Shown one piece after another: positions 1 through 8,286 of a DNA stretch of 64,000 bases. Both the position numbers and the translations under genes were made by a program. Under the pieces are notes generated by a model. The model was not told the origin of the DNA and did not search any database. It worked only from the letters and a program-made list of their open reading frames with translations. The stretch's first letter is position 1. Every line of letters starts with the position of its first letter. The stretch lies in the NCBI GenBank assembly GCA_964605145.1, contig CAZSBG010000008.1, positions 1-64,000 of the forward strand, read 5' to 3'. The DNA comes from CAZSBG01 sp964605145 (GTDB taxonomy: Bacteria > Zhuqueibacterota > Zhuqueibacteria > Thermofontimicrobiales > Thermofontimicrobiaceae).

Positions 1-70
1 CGGGACTTACTTCATTCGAATGGAAACGGAGCAATTTCAGGCGCGGGAGAAGTGTCTGCTGGTGAAGTAA
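1..70 (+). CDS. C-terminal tail of a T9SS-exported protein (5' end outside window)
   Basis: The frame beginning at base 2 is open to a TAA at 68-70 and encodes about 22 residues starting GTYFIRMETEQF and ending in a basic/hydrophobic stretch (CLLVK). That is the last strand of a type A T9SS C-terminal sorting domain, which normally reads G(V/T)Y-F/L-x-R/K... and ends in K(V/M)xLLK/R. The sorting domain is recognised at the outer membrane and removed by the PorU sortase. The same pattern ends the propeller protein at 17.1-19.4 kb. The nature of the mature protein cannot be told from this fragment. Confidence 0.6.
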   Translation, partial: GTYFIRMETEQFQAREKCLLVK

Positions 71-130
71 CATATCGTATCACACTAAATAGCAGGGACT
101 TAATTCAATCGAAAAAACTGGAATCAACCA

Positions 131-165
131 AAAAGACCGCAGTTGAAAATTCGCTGCGGTCTTTT
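131..165 (-). terminator. Bidirectional intrinsic terminator
   Basis: A perfect 12-bp inverted repeat (AAAAGACCGCAG at 131-142, CTGCGGTCTTTT at 154-165) has an 11-nt loop and T-runs on both strands. It lies between the T9SS tail (plus, ends 70) and the nuclease gene (minus, ends 190), so it can stop transcription from both sides. Confidence 0.85.
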
Positions 166-189
166 AACGTTCAAAAAATATAAAATCCT

Positions 190-762
190 CTATGTTTGAT
201 GTCGCTCATTTTTCAGTTCAATAATCTCGTCGCGAATCCGTGCGGCGTCTTCAAATCGTTCTTCCCGAACCGCTTTTTGAAGCTGAATATTCAACTCTTC
301 TAATTGATCGACATCGCTGATGGGGCGTTCCACCTCGCCGATGATATCTTCTTCTGATGGCTGTTCCAACACTGCGGCCCGTTTCATAACGCTTTCTTCA
401 ACGTAAATCGGGGCCTGCATGCGCAGGGCCAGGGCAATGGCATCGCTGGGTCGCGCGTCAATGTCCTGAGACGCTCCGTTGTTTTTCAGGCTAATAGCTG
501 CATAATAGGTGTTCTCGCGCAAGTCATTGACCACGATTCGGGTGACCTGCACTTTGATGGAATTCAGTAAATTTTTCATCAAATCATGGGTCAGGGGACG
601 AGGCGGGCTGATTTTCTCAAGCTGCAGGGCAATGGCCTGGGCTTCTGTTGATCCGACAACAATGGGGAGCCAGCGCCCATGAATATCATCTTTAAGTATG
701 ACGACAAACCGGTTAGTGGATGTGTCAAGCGTGACTCTATCGACTCTTACTGCGACCAGCAT
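190..762 (-). CDS. Bifunctional nuclease (BFN/DUF151) domain protein with C-terminal UVR motif
   Basis: 190 aa. Residues 1 to about 130 form a BFN (DUF151) domain, with the family hallmark DARPSDAIALALR at 103-115. Residues 152-187 form a UVR motif (LEELNIQLQKAVREERFEDA...), the helical hairpin found in UvrB/UvrC that binds partner proteins. BFN proteins are small cytoplasmic proteins with reported DNase/RNase activity; the BFN-UVR fusion is common in FCB bacteria and Thermotogae, and its physiological role is unclear. The ATG at 760-762 follows a very strong ribosome binding site (AGAGGAGGT on the minus strand). It appears monocistronic, ending in the hairpin at 131-165. Confidence 0.9.
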   Translation of the reverse strand: MLVAVRVDRVTLDTSTNRFVVILKDDIHGRWLPIVVGSTEAQAIALQLEKISPPRPLTHDLMKNLLNSIKVQVTRIVVNDLRENTYYAAISLKNNGASQDIDARPSDAIALALRMQAPIYVEESVMKRAAVLEQPSEEDIIGEVERPISDVDQLEELNIQLQKAVREERFEDAARIRDEIIELKNERHQT

Positions 763-1103
763 GTGATGTTTACCTCCTCTGCTGTAAAAAGGAATTTGTA
801 TCAGCCCAAAAAACGTGGCGATGCAACGAATTTGAGTCTTAGCTTTATTTAATTATATAAAATTTATTGGCAACAGTCAAGTAAAATTTTAAAAAAATTT
901 TGACATACAATCGTTATTTATTTCAGGAAAATAGATGGTTTAACGTGTAACTTACTGGAAAACCACATTATTTACTGCGGTGTCTCTTTGTTGTGAATAA
1001 GGTGAAATGCAGTAATAATGTATTGTATTACAATTTGGATATTAAAAAAATGTTACGTTTTAATTGATTGAAGTTCAGTTGGTTACGTTGATCGAGCCAG
1101 TTT
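763..1103. other. Intergenic region upstream of the nuclease gene
   Basis: 341 bases without a credible gene. It carries the nuclease ribosome binding site (767-780) and an imperfect inverted repeat, ATTATTTACTGC near 968 with GCAGTAATAAT near 1009. That repeat could be a weak hairpin downstream of the metalloenzyme gene (minus, ends 1104). No clear -35/-10 pair was recognised. Confidence 0.4.
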
Positions 1104-1994
1104 TTATTTGAAACATCTCATCAGCGCAGGCGTGACATCGAGGATGGACGAGATGGAGCCAAGAATTTGCTCCCGGAATGGCCCCCATGCCATCAGGGGA
1201 ACCGGATTTGGGCTGTGTGTGACGAGTGACAAATCTTCGATATTGCCGTGGTCGCTGGTAATGAGCACAGTGGTTTTGGCCAGATCTGTAGATTCGAGAA
1301 AAGAGAGGAGAAACCGTTCCAGGTTTAAAAGAAGATTGACCGCGTTGGCCATCTTTCGGGAATGACCGGCAGCATCCGTTTTAAAATATTCGTACAGGCA
1401 GAAATCAAACTGTTTGCTTGATTTGGCCAAAATTTTACCGGCCTGTTCCGGCGTGAAAATTGGCACGTTAAAGCCTTTTTTCTCCAGCTCCCTGTTTGTA
1501 AAATCGTGATAGATGGCTCGTTCCGCAGACAAATCTTCGAAGTTAAAAAACTTCAGCCCGGCTTTCCAGTTTGAAATGCTGGTCACGGAAAGATAGCGAA
1601 GCAGGGCTTCGGCGCCCAGTTTAAAAAATATCGGCCGGTACACATTGATGAACGCCGGCTTTTTGCCCAATTCTTTTACCTGCCGCAGAATGGAATGGAC
1701 TTCCAGCAGCAGTCGGAGCCTGGCATTTGGAAAAGCGCTCAGATGTTTTCCAAGAATCTGCGCTGCATTTTTTCCCGTGAATAATGCTGTTTGGCCGGTG
1801 GCGCTTTGAGGAATTCCAGGCACGCCCAGACTTGCATCAATGGGTTTGATCAAACCGTTTAACCGGAGTGGCCTGGGAAAATCATCCGATAGAAAAGTGT
1901 TGAAAAAACGAACGCCGGGATGGGCGCATGGATTGATCGCCACATCGTTTTGTCCGATGCCCAGCCCATCTATAAAAATGAATACAATCCGCAA
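1104..1994 (-). CDS. Metalloenzyme of the alkaline phosphatase superfamily (phosphoglyceromutase-like)
   Basis: 296 aa. The layout matches the metalloenzyme family that includes cofactor-independent phosphoglycerate mutase and phosphopentomutase. D9 lies in FIDGLGIG; a nucleophile-type loop PQSATGQTALFTG spans 62-74 with T66 or T69 as candidate nucleophile; TDAAGH gives D207/H211, DHGNIED gives D248/H249, and H260 follows. These are the expected two-metal ligands. It is much shorter than true iPGM (about 510 aa) and has no inserted mutase domain, so it is probably a phosphatase, phosphodiesterase or nucleotide-acting enzyme of unknown substrate. TTG start at 1994 behind an AGGTAAG ribosome binding site. 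Confidence 0.75.
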   Translation of the reverse strand: MRIVFIFIDGLGIGQNDVAINPCAHPGVRFFNTFLSDDFPRPLRLNGLIKPIDASLGVPGIPQSATGQTALFTGKNAAQILGKHLSAFPNARLRLLLEVHSILRQVKELGKKPAFINVYRPIFFKLGAEALLRYLSVTSISNWKAGLKFFNFEDLSAERAIYHDFTNRELEKKGFNVPIFTPEQAGKILAKSSKQFDFCLYEYFKTDAAGHSRKMANAVNLLLNLERFLLSFLESTDLAKTTVLITSDHGNIEDLSLVTHSPNPVPLMAWGPFREQILGSISSILDVTPALMRCFK

Positions 1995-2080
1995 ATCTTA
2001 CCTGTTTTCGTTAAAAGCTCAAAACCTGATATAATTGCCCGCGACGTTATTGTCAATCTTTAGTTATTGTCAGGGGCACT

Positions 2081-3691
2081 TCAATATAATGATTTTATAT
2101 TCGAGTTGGTATAATAGTGACTGAGTATTTTCTTGTAGCTGTATCCTTGCAACGCCATCATGCCTGCACCGGTTTGACACATGCCCACGCCGTGCCCCCA
2201 GCCCGCGCCTTTGAAAATGAAATCATTGCCATTTCTGTCCACGATGAAACAGGAACTGTAAAGTGAATTCGGAGACAGCGCCCTGCGAATTGACAGCTCT
2301 TTCTCTACGGTGATGGTCTTCCGTGATCCGCGAATGTCAATTTTTTTCAAGCGGCCGGAGACGCCTCGTTCCACCGGAACGATCTGATTGACGATGCCAA
2401 TGTCCTCACCGGTCTTTTTGGAGATAATTCGGCTCAATTCTTCGCGCGAATACCGCACCTGCCATCGAAAATATTTTTTGGTGTAATTCATTGCTTCGGG
2501 CACATCCCCTTTGGTGGTGTTGCAAAAAACATCCGGATTGCTTTCGATCCATTGGCGCACCCGGGATTCATTCTGAAGAAAATCAATCGGGAGCCGGTCA
2601 GCGTACGGCGAATCAAATGTGCCTCGCAAATACGGCTGAGGCTCGCCATTCCAGACATTTTCATTATGCTCGGTGTGGCCTCCGCATGTGCTGGCATAAA
2701 ATGTATCGCAAATATGGCCATTGTACATGAGCACCTGTCCGCGCGTGTGGTTCACCGCTTCATCCACTTTAGGCGATTCTTTTTCCACGCCGCCGTAAAC
2801 GTGACAGTGAACTTCATCGCAGAGATCGAATGGCTCCAGCCGGTGCTGCTTGCCAATGCGCGCCATGGTATAACTTCTGGCCGTGACTGCCTGAGCCTTG
2901 AGCGATTCCAGCGGAAATTCCGGGTGCATTTCTGATCCGACGACTCCTTTCAAATATTCTTCAAGCGGGAGGGTGGTCACTGCAGTAATTTTTCCGAATC
3001 GATCGAGCCAGAACTCCAATTGTCCCTTGTAAGTCCGCTCGGTTTCCCTCTCAAAATGAAAGCCTTCCCCAATTTTGACCCGGGTTGTAAATAAATTCCC
3101 GCGTACCTGAATAAATCCTTCAGATGAAAAACGCTGACCTGAGGTTTCATTGATGAGGACAATTTCACCGCCCGGTCGTTTTTCCAGAAAAGATAGAATA
3201 GTGGTTGAAATTTCGCTTTGAATGGATCGCTGATAATTTTTTGCTTCAGCTTGAGATTCGAAAACTGTATTCAAAAGAATTTGATAAGCGGTGAACCGTC
3301 GAAATTTTCCATCCCTGAACAAGGTTTTGTCCACAGTTTGCGTGATGGTTTTAAAGCCGCGCTGATTGAGTTCCCTGGCCAGACGATCGGCAACTTCCGG
3401 GTAGAATACCTCCCGATACAGCAGACCATAATGCAGTTTCACCGGCGCCGCATTTTGCAGGATGACCCGCCATTTATTCCCTGGTATTCCCCTGGCGATT
3501 TGCTGTTCATTTTGGTTGTAAATATCGATTGAAGAATTTGTTGTGAATGAAATGGAATCCAGCTTTTCAGAAATCCCGATGCGTATTGCCGGGCCTTTGT
3601 CAGCAATATATGTTGGTGGCGGACTGATGGCACAGTGCAGCAGGAATGCCAGCAATATGAACGCACTGAAAATGATGAGCTTTGTTTTCAC
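2081..3691 (-). CDS. SpoIID/LytB-domain lipoprotein
   Basis: 536 aa. The N-terminus is a lipoprotein signal (hydrophobic 4-17, lipobox LLHC, Cys20). The C-terminal half (about 230-530) is a SpoIID/LytB domain: LPLEEYLKGVVGSEM carries the catalytic-type Glu, followed by LKAQAVTARSYT, YASTCGGHT and the terminal GWGHGVGMCQTGA. SpoIID is a lytic transglycosylase that cleaves denuded peptidoglycan glycan; LytB proteins modify amidase activity. In a Gram-negative non-sporulating lineage a role in periplasmic cell-wall remodelling is likely. GTG start at 3691 with AAGGAGG immediately upstream, abutting the end of repeat copy A. Confidence 0.88.
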   Translation of the reverse strand: MKTKLIIFSAFILLAFLLHCAISPPPTYIADKGPAIRIGISEKLDSISFTTNSSIDIYNQNEQQIARGIPGNKWRVILQNAAPVKLHYGLLYREVFYPEVADRLARELNQRGFKTITQTVDKTLFRDGKFRRFTAYQILLNTVFESQAEAKNYQRSIQSEISTTILSFLEKRPGGEIVLINETSGQRFSSEGFIQVRGNLFTTRVKIGEGFHFERETERTYKGQLEFWLDRFGKITAVTTLPLEEYLKGVVGSEMHPEFPLESLKAQAVTARSYTMARIGKQHRLEPFDLCDEVHCHVYGGVEKESPKVDEAVNHTRGQVLMYNGHICDTFYASTCGGHTEHNENVWNGEPQPYLRGTFDSPYADRLPIDFLQNESRVRQWIESNPDVFCNTTKGDVPEAMNYTKKYFRWQVRYSREELSRIISKKTGEDIGIVNQIVPVERGVSGRLKKIDIRGSRKTITVEKELSIRRALSPNSLYSSCFIVDRNGNDFIFKGAGWGHGVGMCQTGAGMMALQGYSYKKILSHYYTNSNIKSLY

Positions 3692-3704
3692 TTCATTCCT
3701 CCTT

Positions 3705-3878
3705 AACCTGAATTATTCATGTAATTATAAAAACTGATTCAATTACCTGCTTATTATCAAATTGCATTATCAATTCATTTAAAACTCAGTATTAGACGTA
3801 AAAATATACTAATCTATAAATTCAGCACCATTCAGGCTATCTGGATTCCTTAATGAATTACAATGAATAATCCAGGTT
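3705..3878 (-). repeat. Interspersed inverted-repeat element, copy A (MITE-like)
   Basis: It begins AACCTGAATTATTCA (3705-3719) and ends TGAATAATCCAGGTT (3864-3878), an inverted pair. The right part (GCACCATTCAGGCTATCTGG, then CTTAATGAATTACAATG) is nearly identical to copies B, C and D; the left interior has diverged. A further TGAATAATCGAGGTTAA lies at 3891-3907. It is the most degenerate copy, with the same orientation as copy D, and lies between era and spoIID, ending 14 bp before the spoIID start codon. Confidence 0.8.
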
Positions 3879-3926
3879 AGCAATATAATGTGAATAATCG
3901 AGGTTAATCAATTTTTCGGTTTTATC

Positions 3927-4853
3927 TCACCGGTAACCTAACTGGCGCAAATCAGAGTCTTTCTTGCGCCATTTTTCTTTCACTTTAACATACAATTCCA
4001 GAAATACAGGGCGTTCCAGCAGTAATTCAATTTCCCGGCGAGCCAATAGCCCAATTTGTTTGAGCGCCGTTCCCTTCTTACCAATGATGATTCCCTTTTG
4101 TGAATTCCGTTCCACGATGATCGTCGCGCTGATGTAATCTTTCCCTGCCTCTCGTTCCTTGAACTCATCCACAACGACGGTCGTGGAATAAGGGATTTCA
4201 GCGCTGAATTTCTGGAACACTTTTTCGCGGATTATTTCAGCGACAAAGAATCGCTCCGGGTGATCGGTGATCATATCCACAGGATAAAACGGATAACCCG
4301 GCAGCAGGGTGCTCACCAGTTCATTTTTCAATTCGTCCAGTCCGTCTGATTTTAGCGCTGAAATGGGAATGATGCTTTTCAAATCGAATTTTTTATTATA
4401 CTTTTCGATCAATGGAAGCAATGTGCCTTTTTCAACCGTATCGACTTTGTTTAGGGCTAAAATTAACGGCTTCTTGGTGGAGACGAGTTCTTCGAGGATG
4501 GCTCCATTTTGCTGCACTTTTTTTGGGTGTGGCTCTACCAGAAATAGCAGAACATCCGCTTCCTCGATGGCTGTTTTCGCTGCCCGAACCATGGTTTCCT
4601 GTAGTTTGTATTTGGGTGAAAGTAGCCCCGGCGTATCGAGAAAAATAATCTGAAAATTTTCCTCGCTCAAAATACCGAGCACACGATGGCGCGTTGTCTG
4701 TGGCTTGGGTGTGACGATGGATAGCTTTTGGCCCAAAAGTGCGTTCATCAGAGTTGATTTCCCGACATTGGGTCTGCCGATCAGCGCAACATATCCTGAT
4801 TTAAAACTGGATGGATCAACCTGCGCCGGCGCATGATGCGTTTCATCACTCAT
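3927..4853 (-). CDS. era: GTPase Era
   Basis: 308 aa from the ATG at 4853 (reading frame open to 4889). An N-terminal GTPase domain has G1 GRPNVGKS, the Era-specific switch PKPQTTRH, G3 DTPGL and G4 NKVD. A C-terminal type II KH domain has IIGKKGTALKQIGLLAR and ends in KVKEKWRKKDSDLRQLGY, the Era signature. Era binds the 3' end of 16S rRNA and checkpoints 30S maturation. ATG 4853 has GAGAGGGG 7 nt upstream, and its ATGAGTGA overlaps the TGA of the preceding 81-codon gene, indicating translational coupling. The upstream in-frame starts lack such a site. Confidence 0.96.
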   Translation of the reverse strand: MSDETHHAPAQVDPSSFKSGYVALIGRPNVGKSTLMNALLGQKLSIVTPKPQTTRHRVLGILSEENFQIIFLDTPGLLSPKYKLQETMVRAAKTAIEEADVLLFLVEPHPKKVQQNGAILEELVSTKKPLILALNKVDTVEKGTLLPLIEKYNKKFDLKSIIPISALKSDGLDELKNELVSTLLPGYPFYPVDMITDHPERFFVAEIIREKVFQKFSAEIPYSTTVVVDEFKEREAGKDYISATIIVERNSQKGIIIGKKGTALKQIGLLARREIELLLERPVFLELYVKVKEKWRKKDSDLRQLGYR

Positions 4854-5091
4854 TTTTTTCCCCTCTCTCATAATCTTCCCCGGTCTCATCTTCTTCTTTA
4901 ATAGTTCGTTCCTGGTCTTTCATGATGTGCTCCATAGCTCGCTGCTTATCTTTGTTGACAAGATCGTGCATCATCACCTGGCTGGTGAAAATACCGCCGG
5001 CCGGGCCGATCCATTTTTTCCTGATTGCCAGAATCATCAGGCCAAGTAAAATGACCACAATGACGATGAAAACAAATACGTTTAAAGGCAC
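4846..5091 (-). CDS. Small single-span membrane protein coupled to era
   Basis: 81 aa with GTG start (AAAGGAAA ribosome binding site). One hydrophobic helix (about residues 5-23) is followed by basic KK, then a hydrophilic, strongly charged tail from about residue 50 (KDKQRAMEHIMKDQERTIKE...). That looks like an N-out/C-in inner-membrane anchor with a cytosolic charged helix. I do not recognise the family. Its stop overlaps the era start by 8 bases (4846-4853), so the two are translated from one message; a role in membrane tethering or ribosome assembly is only a guess from context. Confidence 0.7.
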   Translation of the reverse strand: MPLNVFVFIVIVVILLGLMILAIRKKWIGPAGGIFTSQVMMHDLVNKDKQRAMEHIMKDQERTIKEEDETGEDYERGEKNE

Positions 5092-5180
5092 TTTATTTCC
5101 TTTATAAAGAAAGCTTGCCTCGAAGGCTCGAAGACACGAAAATGAAATTCAAAATATACTTCTCCTTCATTTTTCTTCTT

Positions 5181-5346
5181 AGCCTGGATTATTCATTGTA
5201 ATGCATTAAGGAATCCAGATAGCCTGAATGGTGCTTAATTCAGATTTCGTTATATCAAACTCTGTTAAATTTCACACATTTCGTTAATCTATTTAATAAC
5301 AATTATTTATATATGTTTAGGTTGAAATCTGTGAATAATTCAGGTT
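5181..5346 (+). repeat. Interspersed inverted-repeat element, copy B (MITE-like)
   Basis: 166 bp, from AGCCTGGATTATTCA (5181-5195) to TGAATAATTCAGGTT (5332-5346), flanked by TA on both sides. It is near-identical in order to copy C: GTAATGCATTAAGGAATCC, AGATAGCCTGAATGGTGCTT, TCGTTATATCAAACTCTG, then TGTTTAGGTTGAAATCTGT. It lies between the symporter (ends 5378) and the era operon start. A 10-bp inverted repeat (TGCCTCGAAG at 5116, CTTCGAGGCA at 5360) brackets it, so it may have split an older hairpin. Confidence 0.85.
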
Positions 5347-5377
5347 AGAGTCCTGGCGACTTCGAGGCAGAAAAAAA

Positions 5378-6730
5378 TCACTTTTCTTTTTTATAGAAAA
5401 ATTTGTTGGTTTCCGAGACGATAATTCCGGACAACGCAAGCAGGCCAATCAAATTCGGAATGGCCATGAGTCCGTTGAAAATATCGGAAATAGACCACAC
5501 CAGTTCCAGTTTGCTGATTGCGCCAAAAAATACCACAATGCAGAAAATGGCGCGATACGGCATCACCCACTGCGCGCCCAGTAAATATTCCAGCGACTTT
5601 TCGCCGTAATAGCTCCAGCCCAGCAGGGTGGAATAGGCGAACAAAATCAGGCCCACGGCGACAATAATTCCGCCAATATTCCCCGGCAGTCCGTAATTGA
5701 ACGCATGGGTCGTCAGTTCTGCGCCGTCGTATAATTTCTCTTTCCACAGCCCGGAAGAAATAATGACAAAACCGGTGAGACTGCACACAACAATGGTGTC
5801 GATGAACGTCTGGGTCATGGAAACCAACGCCTGGGTCACCGGATTTTTCGTCTGGGCTGCCGCAGCCGCGATGGGCGCGCTTCCCAGGCCGGATTCGTTT
5901 GAAAAAACACCGCGCGATACACCATTGCTCACGGTGAAACGAATCAAAGAGCCGATCGACCCACCGATGATGGCGTGCGGCGTGAACGCGTATTTGAAAA
6001 CCATGCCGAAAACCGAAGGTATATTCTCATAATGAATGAACAAAATGACAATGGCTGCACCCATGTAGAAAATAATCATGATCGGCACGAGAAACCCGGT
6101 AACGCGGCCAATGTTTTTGATTCCCCCCAAAATGACCAGCGCTGTGGCAATGGCCAGGACGAGCCCTGTGATCCACGGTTTTATGTGAAATGATGTCTGA
6201 ACCGCATCGGCCACGGAATTGGACTGAACCAAATTGCCAATACCGAATGCAGCAATAGCCGCGAAAATAGCGAACAGCGTTCCCAGCCATTTCCATCCCA
6301 GTCCTTTGGAAATGTAGTACATGGGGCCGCCGCTCATGGTGCCGAATTTATCGGTCTCGCGGAATTTCACAGCGAGCACTGCTTCGGAATATTTGGTGGC
6401 CATACCAAAAAGTCCTGTCATCCACATCCAGAAAAGCGCGCCCGGGCCGCCGGCTGCAATGGCTGTCGCAACGCCGGCAATGTTCCCGGTGCCGACGGTT
6501 GCAGCCAACGCGGTCATCAGCGCCTGAAAATGGCTGATGTCGCCTTCAGCAGCGTCGTCTTCTTTTCGTTTGATCAAAGCAAGGTAAAGAGAGTGCCACA
6601 AACCTCGAAACTGCAAGCCCCTGAGCCGAAATGTGAGAAAAATTCCTGTTCCCACCAGTAAAACGATGAGTGGGATATTCCAGACCATATCGCGGATTTG
6701 CGTGATTACTGAAAGAATCGATTGTTCCAA
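5378..6730 (-). CDS. Alanine/glycine:cation symporter (AGCS family)
   Basis: 450 aa from a TTG at 6730 preceded by ACGGAGG; the frame is open to 6772 but that upstream TTG has no binding site. About ten to eleven membrane helices. AGCS signatures are present: TVGTGNIAGVATAI near the N-terminal third, AAGGPGALFWMW, GTMSGGPMYYI, and GVFSNESGLGSAPIAAAAA in the centre. The family imports alanine or glycine with Na+ or H+. It follows proS with about 70 bp between; a 17-bp palindrome (6761-6777) sits in that gap, so co-transcription is uncertain. Confidence 0.93.
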   Translation of the reverse strand: MEQSILSVITQIRDMVWNIPLIVLLVGTGIFLTFRLRGLQFRGLWHSLYLALIKRKEDDAAEGDISHFQALMTALAATVGTGNIAGVATAIAAGGPGALFWMWMTGLFGMATKYSEAVLAVKFRETDKFGTMSGGPMYYISKGLGWKWLGTLFAIFAAIAAFGIGNLVQSNSVADAVQTSFHIKPWITGLVLAIATALVILGGIKNIGRVTGFLVPIMIIFYMGAAIVILFIHYENIPSVFGMVFKYAFTPHAIIGGSIGSLIRFTVSNGVSRGVFSNESGLGSAPIAAAAAQTKNPVTQALVSMTQTFIDTIVVCSLTGFVIISSGLWKEKLYDGAELTTHAFNYGLPGNIGGIIVAVGLILFAYSTLLGWSYYGEKSLEYLLGAQWVMPYRAIFCIVVFFGAISKLELVWSISDIFNGLMAIPNLIGLLALSGIIVSETNKFFYKKEK

Positions 6731-6760
6731 AAGAGCCTCCGTTCCTTGATTGTTAGCAGA

Positions 6761-6777
6761 GCAAGTTGTCAACTTGC
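6761..6777. repeat. 17-bp palindrome between proS and the symporter
   Basis: GCAAGTTG, T, CAACTTGC: a perfect 8-bp inverted repeat around one base. No T-run follows on either strand, so it is a possible operator or small cruciform rather than a terminator. Function unknown. Confidence 0.4.
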
Positions 6778-6798
6778 ACTACATGCAATACAACGATT

Positions 6799-8232
6799 TT
6801 AATACGCCTTCGCCGTAATCACCCGCTGTTTCGATGGCGCACCGCAAATCATGCATTTCCCATCTTCTTTGTGGGGATTGTCCAGTGGAATACAGCGAAT
6901 GGTGGCTTTTGTTTCTTCCTGCAATTGATTTTCGCATTTGTCCTCGCCGCACCAGTGCGTCCAGAAAAAGCCGCCGGGTTCTTCAATTTGTATTTTGAAT
7001 TCCTCGTAATCGTCAATGATGTGGGTATTGTCTTCGCGGAATTTCAGCGCCCTCTTGAATAGATTGAATTGAATATTTTCCAGCGTTTTTTCAAGGGTGG
7101 CGTTTAATTCGTCCACCGGCACTGCGGATTTTTCACCGGTGTCGCGTCGCGCCATGATGACCTGCTTTTTCTCGAAATCTCTGGGACCGATTTCCAGCCG
7201 AACCGGCACGCCGCACTGTTCCCATTCATTGAATTTCCAGCCCGGGCGATAACCTTCACGGTCGTCGACTTTGAATGTGTATTTACCATTCCAGGAAATA
7301 GTAATTTGCTCGACAAAAGCCAGAATATCATCGCGCTCCTGATCACCTTTGAAAATGGGGATGAGCACAATCTGGGTTGGCGCAAGCTTGGGCGGAAGAA
7401 CGAGACCCCGGTCGTCGCTGTGCGTCATGATAATTCCGCCGATCAATCGCGTGGACACACCCCAGCTTGTGGCGTAAACCAGTTTCACTTTTTCGTCAAC
7501 ATCCTGGAACGTGACATCGAATGCTCTGGCGAAATTCTGCCCTAAATTGTGGGACGTCCCGGCCTGAAGCGCTTTTCTGTCCTGCATCATGGCTTCGATG
7601 CAGTACGTGTGAACGGCGCCGGCAAATTTCTCCTGTTCTGTTTTCTTGCCCTGAATGACCGGCATGGCCATGTATTCCTCTGCGAATTTGGTGTAAACGT
7701 CCAGAATTTTTCTGGTTTCCTCTTCAGCCTCCTCTGCTGTTGCGTGGGCAGTGTGGCCCTCCTGCCAGAGAAATTCCGTGGTGCGCAAAAACAATCTCGT
7801 CCGCATTTCCCAGCGTACCACATTGGCCCACTGGTTGATCAAAATTGGGAGATCGCGGTATGATTGAATCCACTTTTTGTACATGCTCCAGATAATTGTT
7901 TCCGAAGTGGGGCGAACCATGAGCGGCTCTTCCAGTTTCTTGCCGCCGCCGTGGGTGACCACAGCGCATTCCGGTGCAAAACCTTCCACATGCTCGGCTT
8001 CTTTCTTCATAAAACTTTCAGGGATGAAAAGCGGGAAATACGCGTTCTCATGCCCGGTGGCTTTGAACATTTTATCCAATTGAGCTTGTATATTTTCCCA
8101 TAGCGAATACCCGTTGGGCCGAATTACCATGCAACCTTTCACCGGTGAGTAATCGGCCAATTGGCCTGCTGCAATTACATCTGTGTACCAGCGTGAATAA
8201 TCATCTTCTCGTTTTGTAAGTCGCTTTGCCAT
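6799..8232 (-). CDS. proS: Prolyl-tRNA synthetase (short, archaeal/eukaryote-type)
   Basis: 477 aa, a class II aminoacyl-tRNA synthetase of the short ProS type 3 without the editing insertion between motifs 2 and 3. Seen: RPTSETIIWSMYKKWI, motif 2 FLRTTEFLWQEGHTAH, motif 3 HSDDRGLVLPPKLAP, the anticodon-binding domain, and a C-terminal zinc-type extension with WCGEDKCE and CMICGA that ends in a Tyr, as in archaeal-type ProS. It charges tRNA-Pro. The start ATG has GGAGGA about 13 nt upstream. It is the upstream gene of the pair with the symporter. Confidence 0.96.
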   Translation of the reverse strand: MAKRLTKREDDYSRWYTDVIAAGQLADYSPVKGCMVIRPNGYSLWENIQAQLDKMFKATGHENAYFPLFIPESFMKKEAEHVEGFAPECAVVTHGGGKKLEEPLMVRPTSETIIWSMYKKWIQSYRDLPILINQWANVVRWEMRTRLFLRTTEFLWQEGHTAHATAEEAEEETRKILDVYTKFAEEYMAMPVIQGKKTEQEKFAGAVHTYCIEAMMQDRKALQAGTSHNLGQNFARAFDVTFQDVDEKVKLVYATSWGVSTRLIGGIIMTHSDDRGLVLPPKLAPTQIVLIPIFKGDQERDDILAFVEQITISWNGKYTFKVDDREGYRPGWKFNEWEQCGVPVRLEIGPRDFEKKQVIMARRDTGEKSAVPVDELNATLEKTLENIQFNLFKRALKFREDNTHIIDDYEEFKIQIEEPGGFFWTHWCGEDKCENQLQEETKATIRCIPLDNPHKEDGKCMICGAPSKQRVITAKAY

Positions 8233-8286
8233 AATCGATTTAATTCCTCCGTTTGAAATATGATAAAAATGAATGCTTTCTGATAA

